64,000 nt of DNA, taken from NCBI RefSeq assembly GCF_027744825.2, contig NC_071334.1:60579437-60643436 (forward strand), written 5' to 3'. The DNA is from Synchiropus splendidus. Its lineage: Eukaryota; Chordata; Actinopteri; Syngnathiformes; Callionymidae. This document shows positions 1 through 13,800 of the stretch, one piece after another. How positions within the stretch are numbered: the stretch's first letter is position 1; the number at the start of each line of letters is the position of its first letter. The position numbers and the translations under genes are program-made. The notes beneath the pieces are model-generated. The model saw only the letters and a program-made list of their open reading frames with translations, was not told where the DNA came from and ran no database searches.

Positions 1-1899
1 CATTCTGATGCTGATGTTTGAGACTGGTATGGTCAAATTTATTTGAACCAATGAATGACGGTAAATGCATTCAAGTGGATACACAACGGAAAATATCCAT
101 TGACAAATCACTTCGCAGTTATTGTTTTTATTGCAATATTCATGAAGAAAATAATGAGCAATGAACTGGAAATACATTTCCAGCACATCTCCGTGGGTGC
201 AATGTTGAAATGCGTAAGAATTACAGCGGTTAAATTCAAACAAATATTCTCATTGTGAGATAACCGCAGAACATATGCGCCACATTTATCCTGTTGTCAC
301 ATTATACCAAGGCTATGCATTGATAATTTGCCTTACTCTAGGGGGAGTCAGTGATGTTTTGAACATGGCTTCCATTCCGGCTGTCTAGCAGATTTCTTCT
401 TGTATTGTTAAAGACAGCCTTTGTCTGCTCTTCAAGGTGGTGAGTGGTTGTTTAATGAGCTCCGGTGTTTGGAGGTGCTTGAACGTGTATGTAGGCCGAA
501 TCCAGTGCCGCAGGCTACATCTGAAATAAGAGACTGAGCCGTGCGCTCTCAAAGCATTTCTGCACTGCTGTTTTTCTCTGCAAGGCCTTTCTCATCCCTC
601 TTCAGTGAGGTAGCCGTGAATGCCTTTGGGATGACTCAGGTGGATATCCGTGCTCGTGTATCTGACCGTGCACCTCCTTTGCCTGGGTGTCTGTGTGATT
701 TTACTGAGTCTCTGCTAGTGCGGCCTTTGGCGATCGCTGAGCTTCTTGGGAGCTGTAGATCTCACACGAAGACCGCAGCTCCTGCCTGCGATAATTGAGG
801 TCTTACCTCTTTGTCTAGCGCCTTCCCAAATGGTGTTGTCTGCTACAGGTCGGATCTGAAAATGGCTTAATTTATTTCCAAATTAGACACACCAAAAAAG
901 TGCATATTGTCGGAAAAGAAATTGAGATTTGCAGTAATAATGGATGAGCAATAAAATAAATACATTTTTTATAAGGGTGAATGTGAAGAAAAAATAAAGG
1001 CACTGGTCACCTTGATTATTATTCTATGTTCAATATAATCTTGACTTTCTTCTTCAAGCAGAAATTACCTTGGGGGCATCATCAACCAAAGCAAATGTGA
1101 GCTGTAAACTGGTCACTAATGTGGCTTTCAAACAAAAAATAACGCCATCTCGCTACACATAGTTGGGTAGTTCAAATGCTGTAAGTGCTGTATGATTTCT
1201 GTGACAATTAAAATGTGTTTAAGATGCAGGGCTTCCAAATTTTTCCCCACTGTAGGGGTTGTGGAGACACCCCCTACTATTTAACAGCTTCCCTTAAAAG
1301 GCAGTCTTCCTCAACTCATATACTACAAGTCACGCGTCACTATATGTTGACAGGAATACTGGAAAACTCAATCGCAGTGTAGGGGTGTCATAACCTCAGG
1401 GTTGCTGCTTGGGAGAAACCCATTGTAGCAAGGAAAAGTAATGTGTGAATGTGAGGATGATGATGTGTGTGTGTGTGTGTGTAGGTGTGTGTTTGACTGA
1501 TGGTGAAGCACTGCTATCAGTGGAAGTGGGTAAAATCCTACGCTGCTAAAGAACTTGGGATAGCTATGGGAATATTCCATTGTATCCCTCCAAAAATTGT
1601 TCTTTCAATCTGATGTGGTCCTACTTCATTATCGCCCATGGTTTAAGTCATAAAATGGTCGTAACTTCAGTTCAATTGGTAAGGCCTGTTCAGTGACTTG
1701 GGTCCCTAAATTCTGCTGATTCCTAAAACGTGATGGAGTCTTCCTTTTGTCCTGGTCACCTGACCAGTCTTTTCTGCAGATGGTGATTCGTGCCTATTAT
1801 ACTGAAAGCCCTGTTTGGTGGAGCTCTTACAGGTTTGAAATGAGATCAGACTCAGTGAAGCAGAAAGCAACATGTTCTAAGGTGGACCACCTACTATAC
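1..1899. other. Intron stretch, no gene seen
   Basis: Unique-looking AT-rich sequence with no recognisable exon, RNA gene or transposon. An 85-codon plus-strand open frame (541-798) has no domain and low-complexity Ser/Leu-rich content, so it was not called. The TG microsatellite near 1464 is listed separately. Confidence 0.6.
1464..1493. repeat. TG dinucleotide microsatellite, interrupted
   Basis: About 9.5 TG units at 1464-1482, then an AGG interruption and a further short GTGTGTGT run. A GATGATGA run lies immediately upstream. The short minus-strand open frame here, with a His/Thr/Ser-rich product, is a by-product of the repeat. Confidence 0.9.
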
Positions 1900-2150
1900 T
1901 GAATTGTAAGTACGGTAGATAAGCACCACCCCCTGCCTCCCGCCGGGGTAATTTAATCCCAGCCTTTAGTCTGCTGTTGACCCCACGACCCCAGCGCTTG
2001 CCGGATGCAGGTAATACCGCTAATGGAGCTCATTAGGACACATCTGGGGTCACGCAGCTGGGACGGAGCCACTGGGAGCTAATGGGATTGACAAGAAGGG
2101 AATGAGCCGACACTGTGACTCTGTACCCTTTACTGTGAGTTAATCCTTCT
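1900..2150. promoter_or_regulatory. Candidate conserved noncoding element (TAAT-rich)
   Basis: More complex and GC-richer than its surroundings. It contains a near-palindrome at 2020-2036 (TAATGGAGCTCATTA, paired homeodomain-type TAAT/ATTA cores). A rearranged copy of the same words follows at 2074-2085 (GGAGCTAATGGG). There is no open frame and no transposon signature. Enhancer function is inference from texture only; alignment to other fish vav2 introns would decide. Confidence 0.3.
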
Positions 2151-5100
2151 CCTTGGGTCATAAAATCGTTTGACTCTTACTTTCTATTTTCACAAGACTT
2201 GGCCACTGACATTTCTGTGCTTGTGCGATTTCTCTTCACTTGTTTTACACTTTGTTGAAGTGACAACTACTTAAAAGTCACTGTGAAAGTGGTGTTGGAT
2301 TACATTTCTGCCCTTTAAAACTTTATTTAAATAATACTTCTGCAAATACTGCACTTAGCAAAGTTTCCTTTACAGTGCGGTCTTAAACCCGTGGCTTTTT
2401 GGGTTTGTCGAGAAATGGCCTCTGCTTCCAGTATTATGACTGTTCTATCCCCAAAGTGCTTTGTATGTTAAATACTGTCGATTTAATGCTTTCTTCCTGC
2501 ACAGGTTCTGAATGAGAGCTTGATAACAAACACAGCTGGATTAGTAGAATGAGTCCTCTAAACTGTCCTAACATCGGGGATTAGAGGTGTACTACAGACG
2601 TTTAAGCTGCTGTGCATGCCCCTTATCGATCTGGTTTTTCATTGCCTACTCTCTTTCTGTAGTGCATATTTATATGTTTGTACTGCGTATATTCTTGACC
2701 AAATGGATTTAACACTTCAACTGTGGGGTTCAAGCTGAATCTGAAAACAGACTGGAATGCAGACAGTTTCCTTCTAAGACCATTCGATCATGGCACCTGA
2801 AGATTCAGCTGGTGCTCCACTGTCCTGAATCTGAATTGTGATGTGCCTGCTGTTAAAAATTTCAAGCCTTTTTTAGGATGACTAAGGCCTTTTGACTTCG
2901 TGTCAGAAAAATTGAAATTGAACAAGGGTGAAGTCCTTTCGAAAGCACTTTTGAAAAAGAAAGGGATTTATAATTTAACATACTAACCTTAATTTTTGGT
3001 CTATATTTGTTCACGATAGGAATGTACCTACCAACTATTCAATCTCTCAGTCATTCATTCATTCAACACTTGTATTGACTTAAGCTTGCATTGTACTGTG
3101 GGGGCTAAACGTGTTATTTACACTAAAAACATTTGTTATGATACCAATGAATCAGCCTAATATTAAAAATTCAATAAGAAAATGTTGCAAAGATGACTCA
3201 TATTAAACACAACCAATCAGCTGCTGGAGTGGTCACAGGTAAATATGGAATCTGAAATGTAACATCTAAAATGAAAGTACAAATCCCAGCAAGAGTTTCC
3301 TGTGCAGCATCATAGTGAGCAAAAGGCACTGTACTGTAAATAAAATACACAACTGGAAACATCTATTCGCCTAAGTTTGCATGTACTGTATGTACTATAT
3401 GTACTTTTTTTTTAAGCCATACATCACTCGCTAATATCTTTATCTTTATCTTCATCACAAACCTGATGGTTCAGAACCTGCCCCAAATGGATCCACATAC
3501 TCCTTCATTTTTATCCACTGAACACACTGAAAACACCTGTAACTCTCCAGCTCCCTAATTTTGTCAATACCATGCATTTTTGACTTTGACTGCCCAAAAC
3601 ATACTTGCGGGAATGTGCCACTGATATACCATCAATGATGGATGGTTAATGGTAAAATTATGTTTGCTTACCACCTTGTCTCTTCAAGATATGCAGTTCT
3701 CAGCACCAAATGTACGTCACTATGAGCTCTATAGACAATGTCTATCTCATACACTTGCCTGCCAAAGCAACGTTTGGGTGCAAATTAGTTACATTAGTTA
3801 CATTAGTACCATTTGTACCATGGTTACATGAGTACCAGTTTTGATTCCTATTGTGTAAAATCTAGTGGCTTGTTCATTTTATAATTCTGTAAGTCTATTT
3901 CAATAGGGTTACTGGCCCCTATATGCTCCCATGTAGAACAACCACTGGGTTTATCATTGAATTTATAATGTATTGGAATTTCCCCCCTGGTAGTAGACCT
4001 TTATACTGTATGTACTTGATGCATTGTACCATATTGCAGCTATTAAAATACTACATTTAACCAAAAGCTGCTGCTGTTCAAGTCGCTCAGCAGAGACACC
4101 ATTGTGTGTCTGTTGTGTTTCTGATGAATGAGTCATGCAGATGTCATGGGCGAAAATGCATTTAGTGCAAATGAATTGTCACACACATGCTGTGACTGGG
4201 TACACGTGCGCTGAGATAAAGTAACAGGAAATTAATTTTGAGCGTGCTTTTAATATTGGCAAGTATGGGAGCAGTTCTTGTTTCCATGCGCTCGATGCAT
4301 TATGCATCAATAGTTTTCATTCTGGTAGAATTGCAGATGTGAAATCATTGTTTCCTGACCTGATGCTGACTGTCCAAGTTGTGGCTTACATTAACATGAT
4401 GTCTAATAGTTTAATAAACTTGTCATTTTGTGTATTGTCATCTCTACTTTGCTCACCTACAGAGTGGGGTGAAAACATCAACATTACGAAATGGTTTAAT
4501 TGTTGGTAGTCTTGTGGGATTTTCACTACTTGTGTCTATTTAATGTGGGTTTTGAACTCAAGTTCTACATGTCTGTGAGCTTGTCCATGCTTGTACGTGG
4601 AAGCGCAGCTTGAGGTTTTTATGATGTCTTGATCTAGTTCTAGCAGTGTTGGAACTGTAGGTATTCGCAGAGAAGCAATATTCATTCCTCCTAATCCTTT
4701 CTCTCCTCCATTTCACTGGCTTGTAAACATGAGGTGGTTGTTTTCGGTCATGACTTATGTCCATCTCCTGTGAGTGTTAAAAATTATTAACCAAAATCCT
4801 GAACTTCACTCATATTTTCAATGCCTGAAAGTCAACAAATAACTTGCATGGGCAAATAAAAACAATTATTCATGCTTGCTGTTGTAAAATCAACAGTAAA
4901 AAACAATTTAGTTCCCATAAAAGGGAAAATAAGTTAAGAAATCTTAGTTCGAGTGCTGCTTATTTTTGGTAATAATGTTCGATTGTCATGACTAATGTGT
5001 ATTGCGACTCCCTGACGTCTTAGGGAGTTGTACGTGCAGTTGTAATATGAATAATAAATCAGAGAATCAAGCACTTCACAGGTGCTGTTTGTTTGTGTAA

Positions 5101-8056
5101 GGTTTATACATGATGAAAGTTGGTTCTTCAAGTGATAGAGCGTTCCTCTATTAACTCTGAGGTCCAGCTTGTTATTGTGTTGTGGTGTACTGCGTTGTAC
5201 TTGGCTGAGGGAGACTCTTGTTTTGAGTGAGGGAAAGGCTCCTAAAACACACAGAATATTGTATGCTCAGCACGTTAACATCGGGCGAGGGAAAAACAGT
5301 GAAGAAAATGAAGTTTTTGCACTTAAATGGTTTTGTGGATTTTCTCCCCGAAATATATCTTAAGGGAACTTGTGTATCCTTGTTGTACTTGCCTCATGGA
5401 AAGAAACACAACTTGACACCAAATGTTTTTCTGCTGCAGGGTGAGCGAGTGATTCAGCATGTTTTATGACTTTTTCTTGATGGTGTTCCAGAAGTCCCAA
5501 CACAGACAGAGCTCAGTGCTCAGCTGCACTGACCATTTATTGGCATGTTCACATCACGGTGGACCGGGATGTGTCAATTCAGAAGCCAACGGAGGGGTAG
5601 GAGTTTGTCAGACAATGAGTTGTCTGTCATATGAGTCATACAAAGAAAACAAACCTATGGTGAATGTTAACAAGTCAGAGCCTTTGCAATTTGTATTCCG
5701 CTTGGAAGTAAACTTGAAGCAACGAGCAGTGAGTCATTTTATCGGTGAGGGTCCATCTCACCAAGCTGCGCCATGCTCTTCAGCCCCATCACTCTGGCAG
5801 GAAGAGCCCCATAGAGCTCTGGTCTAGAGGGAAACATCACCTCTCATTTTTCACATAAACCCTTGTGATGTTTACAAAGGACTTTCCTGATTAACGCCTG
5901 GGTTTACACCACACCTAATGACACTTGCATGCGGAGCTTTGGAAAAGTGCTGAAGTCTAATTTTGGTAGTTGTGGGGGATACGTATCGTGGCTGTTTCCT
6001 GCGGTTGGGAACAGATTAGGATCTGGATTGTGCTGCGGGGAACGCAACAGCAGCTCCCATCCCCCCTGTGGACACCTCCAACCCCATCTGTACACATGCA
6101 CACACACTCACAAACACACACACCAAAACACAAGAATCCTCTTTCTTGGGAGGAAAGATAAACACTTTCATATTTTCTCTATCTTTTTGCCAAATGAGAA
6201 GGATGGTGTGTGCACCCTGTGACACGAGAGAGGAAGTTTGGGGAGCAGTCTTTGTATTTTGGAGCAGTCATAGATTTTTCTGGCCTATGCTGGGGAGCTA
6301 CAAAAGAAGTGCTGATATCCCATTACTGATGTGTATTGATAATATCACATAATTGGCTGAGGCGTAGGAAGGGCACAGAGGTAGGGTTACAATGTTCGAC
6401 TCAATCCAGTAAAAGGCTACTATTATTGATCCGGGCCATGGTTCAGTCCCTTGTTAATCGAGCAAACAAAGTGGACCTGTGAGCTGGGTCGCAGAAACGG
6501 AAGAGATCATTTCCATACGCTTTTGTTTTGGGTCTGATTCAAGAATGGCATAATGGTACTGGAGAACTGGGTGTACGCCGGATGTTTTATTGAAGCAAAA
6601 TGTAATGGTCCAGCTATTACTTTGTTTATTGACCTGCTCTAGCCGCTGTAGATAGTCAACTTTAATTGCTGCTAAACCACTTTAACCACCATCGTCTTTT
6701 CAAGCGTATAAACCAAGATGAACATGTTAAATTATTCATTCATCGAAGATAGGGACAAGGATATTAGCCAGTGGTGAAGATGCAGAGCAGAACTTTATCT
6801 CGGACATGGGTTGAACACAGTTTGTTATTTCCACAACAATATTACATATTTTCTATTTGCTTGTAATGACATAGAAATGGAGCCCAACCTACTGGGGGGC
6901 GCAGACAGGAGAGGTTTTTAGTTTTGATCCAAAAACTTGAAGAAGGTTGTTCATGAATCTTTCAGTTTTGGATGCGATATTGGCCAAATATACAATTGCC
7001 AATTTATTTATTTATTTATTTTTGGCCTCTTTTCTATTCCCAAATATGGGTGTAATAAAGCCCAACCCTGAAATACAATTATAGCTACTTACTGCATTTA
7101 AATCCTGTTTATACCGCAGGTGACAAATCACATTAGTTCATGAATTTTGCTCTTACTTTTTTCTTGATCATTGGAAAACTAATTAATGCTCCAATCCCCT
7201 TGACCGACCCTGAAATTCTTGAACACTCAACTTCTCTTCTAGGTTTGTGAAACTGCAATTCAAGTACTTGAAAACATTTTAACATCTTGCATACAAATGA
7301 AGCAGTTATTGTCACCGTGAACAAAGGCCACGGAGGCCTGCTTTCAGTTGTATCTGCTGGGAAATTGTCATGCATTATCGTCCGTGGAATATGAGAAATA
7401 ACCTTCCGATGCACCTCAGAAGATAAGAGGAAAAAAACACTGCTACTAGAAGGTGGAAAAGACTCTCTGGAGGCTGAAAGTGGAGCCAAGGCTGTATATT
7501 TTTAATGAGTCTGTCCTGGGCTTTGGATCCTAGCCCTCTACACTGTATATAAACTGTGTTTATATTTAGTCTACCTCATGCTGCTCTATGAGCGGGCCTG
7601 TCTTGTTGTTCAGGTTACATATCTGTGTCACTATACATTGTTACGTTCGCTTTGGCAAGGTGTTTTGTTGGGGATCCATTTTGTTGAGCATCTTTGTTTT
7701 GACCTGAGTTGTGTATATTTTATATTAAGCATAATGGTTTATGGTGTGTGGAGTTTTGCAAATTCTGCTGTATTATTTTCTTCACACAGTGAAACCTCAG
7801 GCCTGCTATCAGCTTTGCATTAGCATAATGAACATCAAGGTGTGTGAAGAAAGAAAAGCTAAACAAATTAGAAATAATGGCAAAAGCTCTAGGGGAACAC
7901 AAAGAGCAAAGGAAACAGACATACAAGAGGGAGGTTTGTGAGACAATCTGATTTAGAGGACACTGTTGGTGACTTTGGTCACACACTGGCGTGCACACTT
8001 CACATGCTTCTCCACAGCTGCTTACCCACCATTTCACACATTTAACTACATTAGAC
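2151..8056. other. Intron stretch, no gene seen
   Basis: Mostly unique AT-rich intron. Small local repetitions only: CATT units near 3050-3063, TGTACT words at 3380-3405, GTTACATTA words at 3787-3810, a CA-rich tract at 6095-6125, and TTTA tetranucleotides at 7003-7021. A 122-codon plus-strand frame (5459-5827) has no recognisable domain, no plausible splice context and no family resemblance, so it is not called as a gene. Confidence 0.55.
7003..7021. repeat. TTTA tetranucleotide repeat
   Basis: About 4.5 TTTA units in an AT-rich setting. Too short to suggest function. Confidence 0.8.
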
Positions 8057-8112
8057 CAGACGTGGGCCTTGGGGCCACATGCGGCCCTTTGCCTGTATTT
8101 ACGTGGCCCTTG
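8057..8112. mobile_element. hAT-like transposon terminus (degenerate)
   Basis: The sequence begins CAGACGTGGGC and continues with GGGGCCACATGCGGCCC. This resembles the CAGGGGTGGGC...GGCCACATGCGGCCC ends of vertebrate hAT (Charlie-type) nonautonomous elements. No opposite end was recognised, so this is an isolated end or a truncated copy. Confidence 0.45.
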
Positions 8113-10689
8113 TGAGTGAAATTACAGAATGCATTCTTTTGTCCCATTGTATGCATGTCCCATGTAAACATCATGTGGCACAGCACCAGGGGTTAAATGA
8201 CTGGGGGTCACAGCATCAGAAAAAATGGTCTAATTTTAAGGATGAAATCTTGTGAGGTCAAACGTATTGAAGTGGAAAGAAAGAAGCACATAGCGCATCT
8301 TGGAGGTGGACATGATTATGGTGGTTTTCGTTGTGTTTTTAACAGAAGAGTCCAGAATGAAACTCATAATGTCAGTTGCTCGTGGAACTCATGTCGCGCA
8401 TTCCGGCTGAACATTTTGTTGTTGACTGTGTCTCACTTTCTGCCCAGCATAAACCCTGAAAGACAGAATGAGACAGGGTTGTGTTATCCCTCATGTCCCT
8501 ATCTCAGTGTTAAGCCAGAAAACAAGAAACATCTGGACATGGAACAGAGGCCTCAGAACACACCCATTCCCCACCTTGGATGAGTGCAACAATGCCTGGC
8601 ACAAAGTCAGCGCTTTGAGTCCGGACTCCCAACTGTTATTACTGCAAACCCTGTGAAATGGCTGATGCTATCAGAGAATAATCCATGTGTGTAGTCTGTA
8701 GTTCAGTGCTTGTCATGGAAATTATAATGCCTGTTCGAGGGGAATTTTTCATTCTGTCTTTCTGTTCCTACATCTTTACCTTTGGGCTGCACGTGTGGCC
8801 GCGTTCTGTTGTACGTTACGGTTCTGGGTTGCAGTCAATTCTGTATTTATTGCAATTTCGGTCACGTTTCCTGCAGGTGCTGCAGCCAAATTTAGTTGCT
8901 TACTTCTGCTTTTGCACAACTACTAATTTGTTTTTTGCTTTTTTTTTTGGCTGTGTGGTTGCACTTCTTTTCTGAATACACTGTATACAGTGGAGTAGAA
9001 GAGTATACTCTATACTCTCCCGAGGTTTCTTTGGAGAAAACAGAGACTCTCTAGATCTTCTCATTGTTTCAACTTACTGAATTTATGTATAGTAGTTACT
9101 GTATAGTTGGCAGTACCAGGGTCATCTAAAGATATGTATCGATTGCTGAAGCTACACTTGAAATGTTATAAGTGAAATCTGTGGCAGTGGTGTCGTGTTT
9201 GTTCAGGGACACCCCTGAAAAACTACAAAAAAAGTAATGAAATGGTAGAATTACCTCTTTTGGCAAGTACACAAATGTCAAAAAAGCGCTATTGGGACAT
9301 TGCTAGTCATAATATTCATGGTTGAGAAAATGTATAGTCCTGGCTAGAAACAGGAAAGTATTCTTATCTTGTCCCAGGCTCCAGGCTTTGATTGGTATCT
9401 TTCTCCCTTTATTTTTCCAATATGACTGAACGTTGACTGATGAACATTGCAGGAGTGTGGACCGCACTTCCTCACTCTGCCACCCTCTGATAGCTTTGTG
9501 TGATGATGAAGTGTAGCTGCCACAACATTCATCTTTTCCTCACACACACCCATTCTTCAGCATGCACCTTGTTCAACCGCTTTTCTTTTTGTTCCATGCC
9601 AGAGTTGAGAGGAACGAAGTAAGTGAACCAGTGCATTTTGGATTACGCTCACGAGTTTCCACTCTGGAGAAACAGTAACCGCTCTTTTCTCACCAATTCA
9701 GTTCTCTTACAGTTGTCTAATTGTTACATCTGTGTGGCCTTTTGGGAAATAATTACGCGCTTCAGAGGCATAATCGAGCCTATTAGATTGTATGTCCGAC
9801 TGTGCAGTGCTTCACAGACTGGTGGTCTTGTGTTATTTTGGAATTTAATTTTAATGAGCGATAAACTATTTTATTCAATACATTATTCAAAGGTGTAATG
9901 CAACTGTAATTCTAAGTATCAGCATTTGAGAGACGGAGCATATATTAAATATCTCAAGATACGTTTTGATCAGTATGAAAAAAACATTTATTTTCTCTCC
10001 AGTACATTATACACTCAGCTCAGCAGTACAAACACACATTTCTTAGTGTTCCAAAGTGCAATTTAAGTGAGGTTTACTGAATTAAATCCCCTTTATTTAT
10101 GATGCTCGTTCATCAGTTTATTAGTTTCCCCTTGGTATTTGACTTGTTACATCTGCGAGTGATGTGTGAGACCTTATATTTGTGTTAAAGCCTCTCAGGA
10201 AGATGGTGATGTTGATAGTGATGATGTGTTTCTTCACTTCACTGAGGTCACAACCAGATCTATGAATTGGTGAAAGGATTTGCAGGCGACGGGGAGATGG
10301 AGGGAGGGGAGGGCTCCTCTTGTAGAGTGGCATTAGAACAGGAAACAAGAAGAGCGTTGCCTTTAGCCCCTTGCCCTCCTGCTTGCACTGCTGTCGTCCA
10401 CACTTCCACCTCCATTAATAAGCCCACTCGCTGCTCTGGCCAGTAGAGAATAGACAGGACTCTGATAGTGAGCACCCTTTTTCAAATACTCTTGACAGGC
10501 TGTTTTCCCATCCCTTCTCGCTCTGTGGGTTTCCAGCTTCACGACAGCTGACAGGGAAGTGACCACCGTCCCTAACATCGCTGGCTGCCCCCTTCCTTCC
10601 TCAGAGGAACACCCACCACCTCGGAGGGAACAGTGTGTCTCCTTAGGGAGTTGATTCATCTTGAAAAGCCAGTGTTTGTAGGCGGTGTG
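8113..10689. other. Intron stretch, no gene seen
   Basis: Unique-looking intron. A 128-codon frame at 8197-8583 has no domain and no neighbours to splice to. No repeats beyond short T-runs (8941-8948). Confidence 0.55.
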
Positions 10690-10880
10690 TGGGTTGGTAT
10701 AACCTGTATAAACCAGACTGTGGCGGCATTCATAGCCCCGTTAAACGCGGCCCTAATTAAAATCTTATCGACTCTGATAGCAAACAACGGAACTCGCTCT
10801 GCCGATGATCAAACAAGCGAAGATGCTCCAGGACAAAACAAGCGTTCTAATGAGAAAACAATGGGGTAGCTTCCAGTCCA
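10690..10880. promoter_or_regulatory. Candidate conserved noncoding element
   Basis: A high-complexity block with an unusual number of CpGs for this intron and motifs such as GCCCTAATTAAAATC and CTTATCGACTCTGATAGCAAAC, including GATA/TATC and homeodomain-type TAATTA words. No transposon features. It leads directly into overlapping open frames on both strands (10765-11233), which lack domains. Regulatory status is inferred. Confidence 0.28.
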
Positions 10881-13800
10881 ACAAAGTATGTGAGGAACAA
10901 GTGATTCCCTGCCATTTGGTTAATGCAGGATTTAACGATGCTGTTGATGAATTGGCTGTTTTAGCTTTTAACTTGTTTTCAGCAGCCACTTTCGATGCAA
11001 CACCTCCGGGCATGACACCCTCAAAATGTTGTGAAAGAGCTGGGTTTTCAACAGCTGTGTTCTGGAAGAAGATGGCAGAGCTGCAAAGGACAAGAAAGTT
11101 GTTTCCGGTGCAGCTTCTGAAACATCTGCTCCCTGAATTATTTAACAAAAATGAGTGCGCCTGGTTTGCACTACCTGTATGTATGGATGTGGAGAAACTG
11201 GTAAAGACGCAATGCTTCTTATGTGGTGAATAAACGGCATGATGTATACAGCGGCCTTAGAGGAACAGTTTGTCTGAGGCGTCCTGCACACTAGGATGGC
11301 ATATCTGCTTCTGACACTATTATAGTTGATGACTGAAAGTTCATGTTTTTACTGTCTCTGCTGTGAGCTGTTCCAGAAAATGGCCCACATCAGTCACTAA
11401 TACGTTCAGTCTTGGAGGAATTGTCCTTTTTAGGGCAGCGTTGCAAACATGAAAAAATGAGGACATGTCCAAAAGATGTGACATTTCAATCCATCCTTAA
11501 ATGTATTAGTGGTTTGGTGCCGTTTCAAACACTAGCACACAGACACGATCTACACTGATTATTTCTATTTTATCTCGGACATAGCATATGAAAGACACGG
11601 TTGTAGAACTCGCGTCTTCTTTTGCAAATCAATGGCTTTGTCTATTTGCCTACTTTACATTTAAATTAAAATTTTCCAATTCTAATTGCTTTTGGGAGAA
11701 ATGTATTTATTTACTTCTGTATTTTGTTTGTATTAAGTCATTCATTTGCATTTCCCCCGAGGACGCAGTCTTTCATGAGTTGAGACTTAATAATCAGGCT
11801 GACAACACACTGTCAAAGAATGTTAGCACGGCATGCAGGCGAAACAATATGTGCTTCCACGACTTGGAACAAGAAGGGTTGGCAATTGTGCTTATAGCAT
11901 GACTCAACCTGATAAACTCATCCTCGAATCAGACTGAACAAAATGGCAACAATATTCTGAATAATCATTAGTTTTTTCATTCTTTCCAAATAGCTGTGTG
12001 TAATCTGCAGTTTTGATAATATTTTCTAATATTACTGATATGAGTTAATCTCCAAACCATTGTATGATTCTTCTTTTGAGCAGTTTGATATGTGCTTATA
12101 AAAGCAAACCACCAGTGCCTTACCACTCCAAAGAGTGGCCTCACTTCATAATTCCAGACAGTGATGGATAGTTTCCAAACAAGCAACGGTAGTGATTGGT
12201 TGCTGCTGGTGAAAGTGTGAGCTGGTTGCAACTACACAGAAGAATTGATCACAAATGCCTGAGGAGGCAGATCCAGTTGGCAGTTTAATGAATAATTTAA
12301 ATTCTGCATGATGATTCAGCACTTACTGTATGTCTGTATATAGTCTGTCAGGCACCATCAAAAGTAGAATGTGTCTCTATTCTAAATGTAACTGAAACTG
12401 TAACTGAATGTGACTAAACAACCACTTGTGTGTTTCTGGTTTGTGTTTGATAACTTTTTCAAAGCTGTTACAGAAAGCACGAATTATCTTTGGATTGAAA
12501 ATGTGTTGCGTTTGTTAGTAAAGCTTTATGAAGGTAAATGGTGTTCAGCATGTTCTCCAATAGGATTGCAGACACTAACTGAATAACGTTCAAGACCGAA
12601 CACTCAATACGGATGCTGCTGCTGAATGTGAAGTGCTCAAAGTCAATCAGTGAGACATGGAATGCTGTTTGCTGTGGTGTTTAAACCCCAAATTTTAGCT
12701 CGCGACTCACAGCAAAACAACAGTTGAGAATCTGTTTGCATGTCAACGCTTTTATTTTGGGACTGTCACAAGTGTTTTAGCGATTCTGCTCCAGCTCATG
12801 TCCCCCTTAGGGGTACTCACAACTATTATTTTGGACCTTGCGATAGTTGATGTGCACAATAGTAAGATGTGACAATTTGACTTATGAGATGTGCAACTGC
12901 TACAGCATCTTAAAATAACTCTATACAACATAAATAACTGTGTGTTATCTGCGCATTCACTCTTGTTTGCCGTTCAAATGTGTTTTTCTTTCTCTTGCCA
13001 GTCCTTTTTCCTACTGCACTGCAAGAAAGCAAGCTAGTCTTTATAATTGTCAGGCTCTCATGTAGGACTTAAGTTACGGGGAACAGAGGGGTGGGCGGGG
13101 TGTGGATGTTTCCGGTGTTTACAAATGCACAGGGAGATATTTTGGCTTTGGAATTCGGAAGAAGGAGGAGGTGTGGAGGGATTGAGCTATTTGATGTGTG
13201 AAAAATGTTGAACGCTTCTGTCCGTCCCTCAAAAGAAAGCTATCACACTTGTTCTGTTGAATGGAATGAAATAGATGTGTTGTGCCACAAATTGATTTGA
13301 GTTTGCGACTAATTAGAACCTTTTTCATTTCTCTACTGATTTTTTTTTTTTACATCAGAGAATGTTTTGTTAAGCTTGTGGCATCAAGTCTTTCAAGCAC
13401 TGGTGGTCGTGCAGGCAGCAAAACTATTTGAAATGATCCCTTGTATGTTATTGTTAAGAGTATGAAACGTGACAGGCCCAATAACTTCGAGATGATAAAG
13501 GTGTTACATGTTGCTGAAGAGAGTAGTTTCTGCCAGCATGTTTTGTTCAGTTTTCAGGCTGACTTCATTGAGGATGACTCACATCACTTCACCACCATGC
13601 AAGTTAGTATGTTGCACTTTTCCAGTGTAGCATTTGAGGGCAGAAGGAAGTTGGATGATCACCACTGTTTATTTATAGGACGGGACGGTCTTTCCCTTGT
13701 CTGTGTAACGTTTAGTTAACCAAAGGAACACTGGAATGAATTCATGTCTGACTCGGCCTCTGACTCATTTGACACACAAAGATGTTGCAATTCAAGGAAG

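Noticed and set aside
5459..5827. 122-codon plus-strand frame as an exon or gene
   Set aside because: Product has no family resemblance and a random-like composition; no good flanking splice signals.
6421..6470. tRNA-like GGTTCAGTCCC box B resemblance (possible tRNA or SINE head)
   Set aside because: No matching box A, no cloverleaf and no SINE tail nearby.
8197..8583. 128-codon plus-strand frame
   Set aside because: No domain; composition looks like translated intron.
10805..11233. 142-codon plus-strand frame as a gene
   Set aside because: No recognisable domain, no splice context, and an almost equally long frame lies on the opposite strand. Kept only as a finding.
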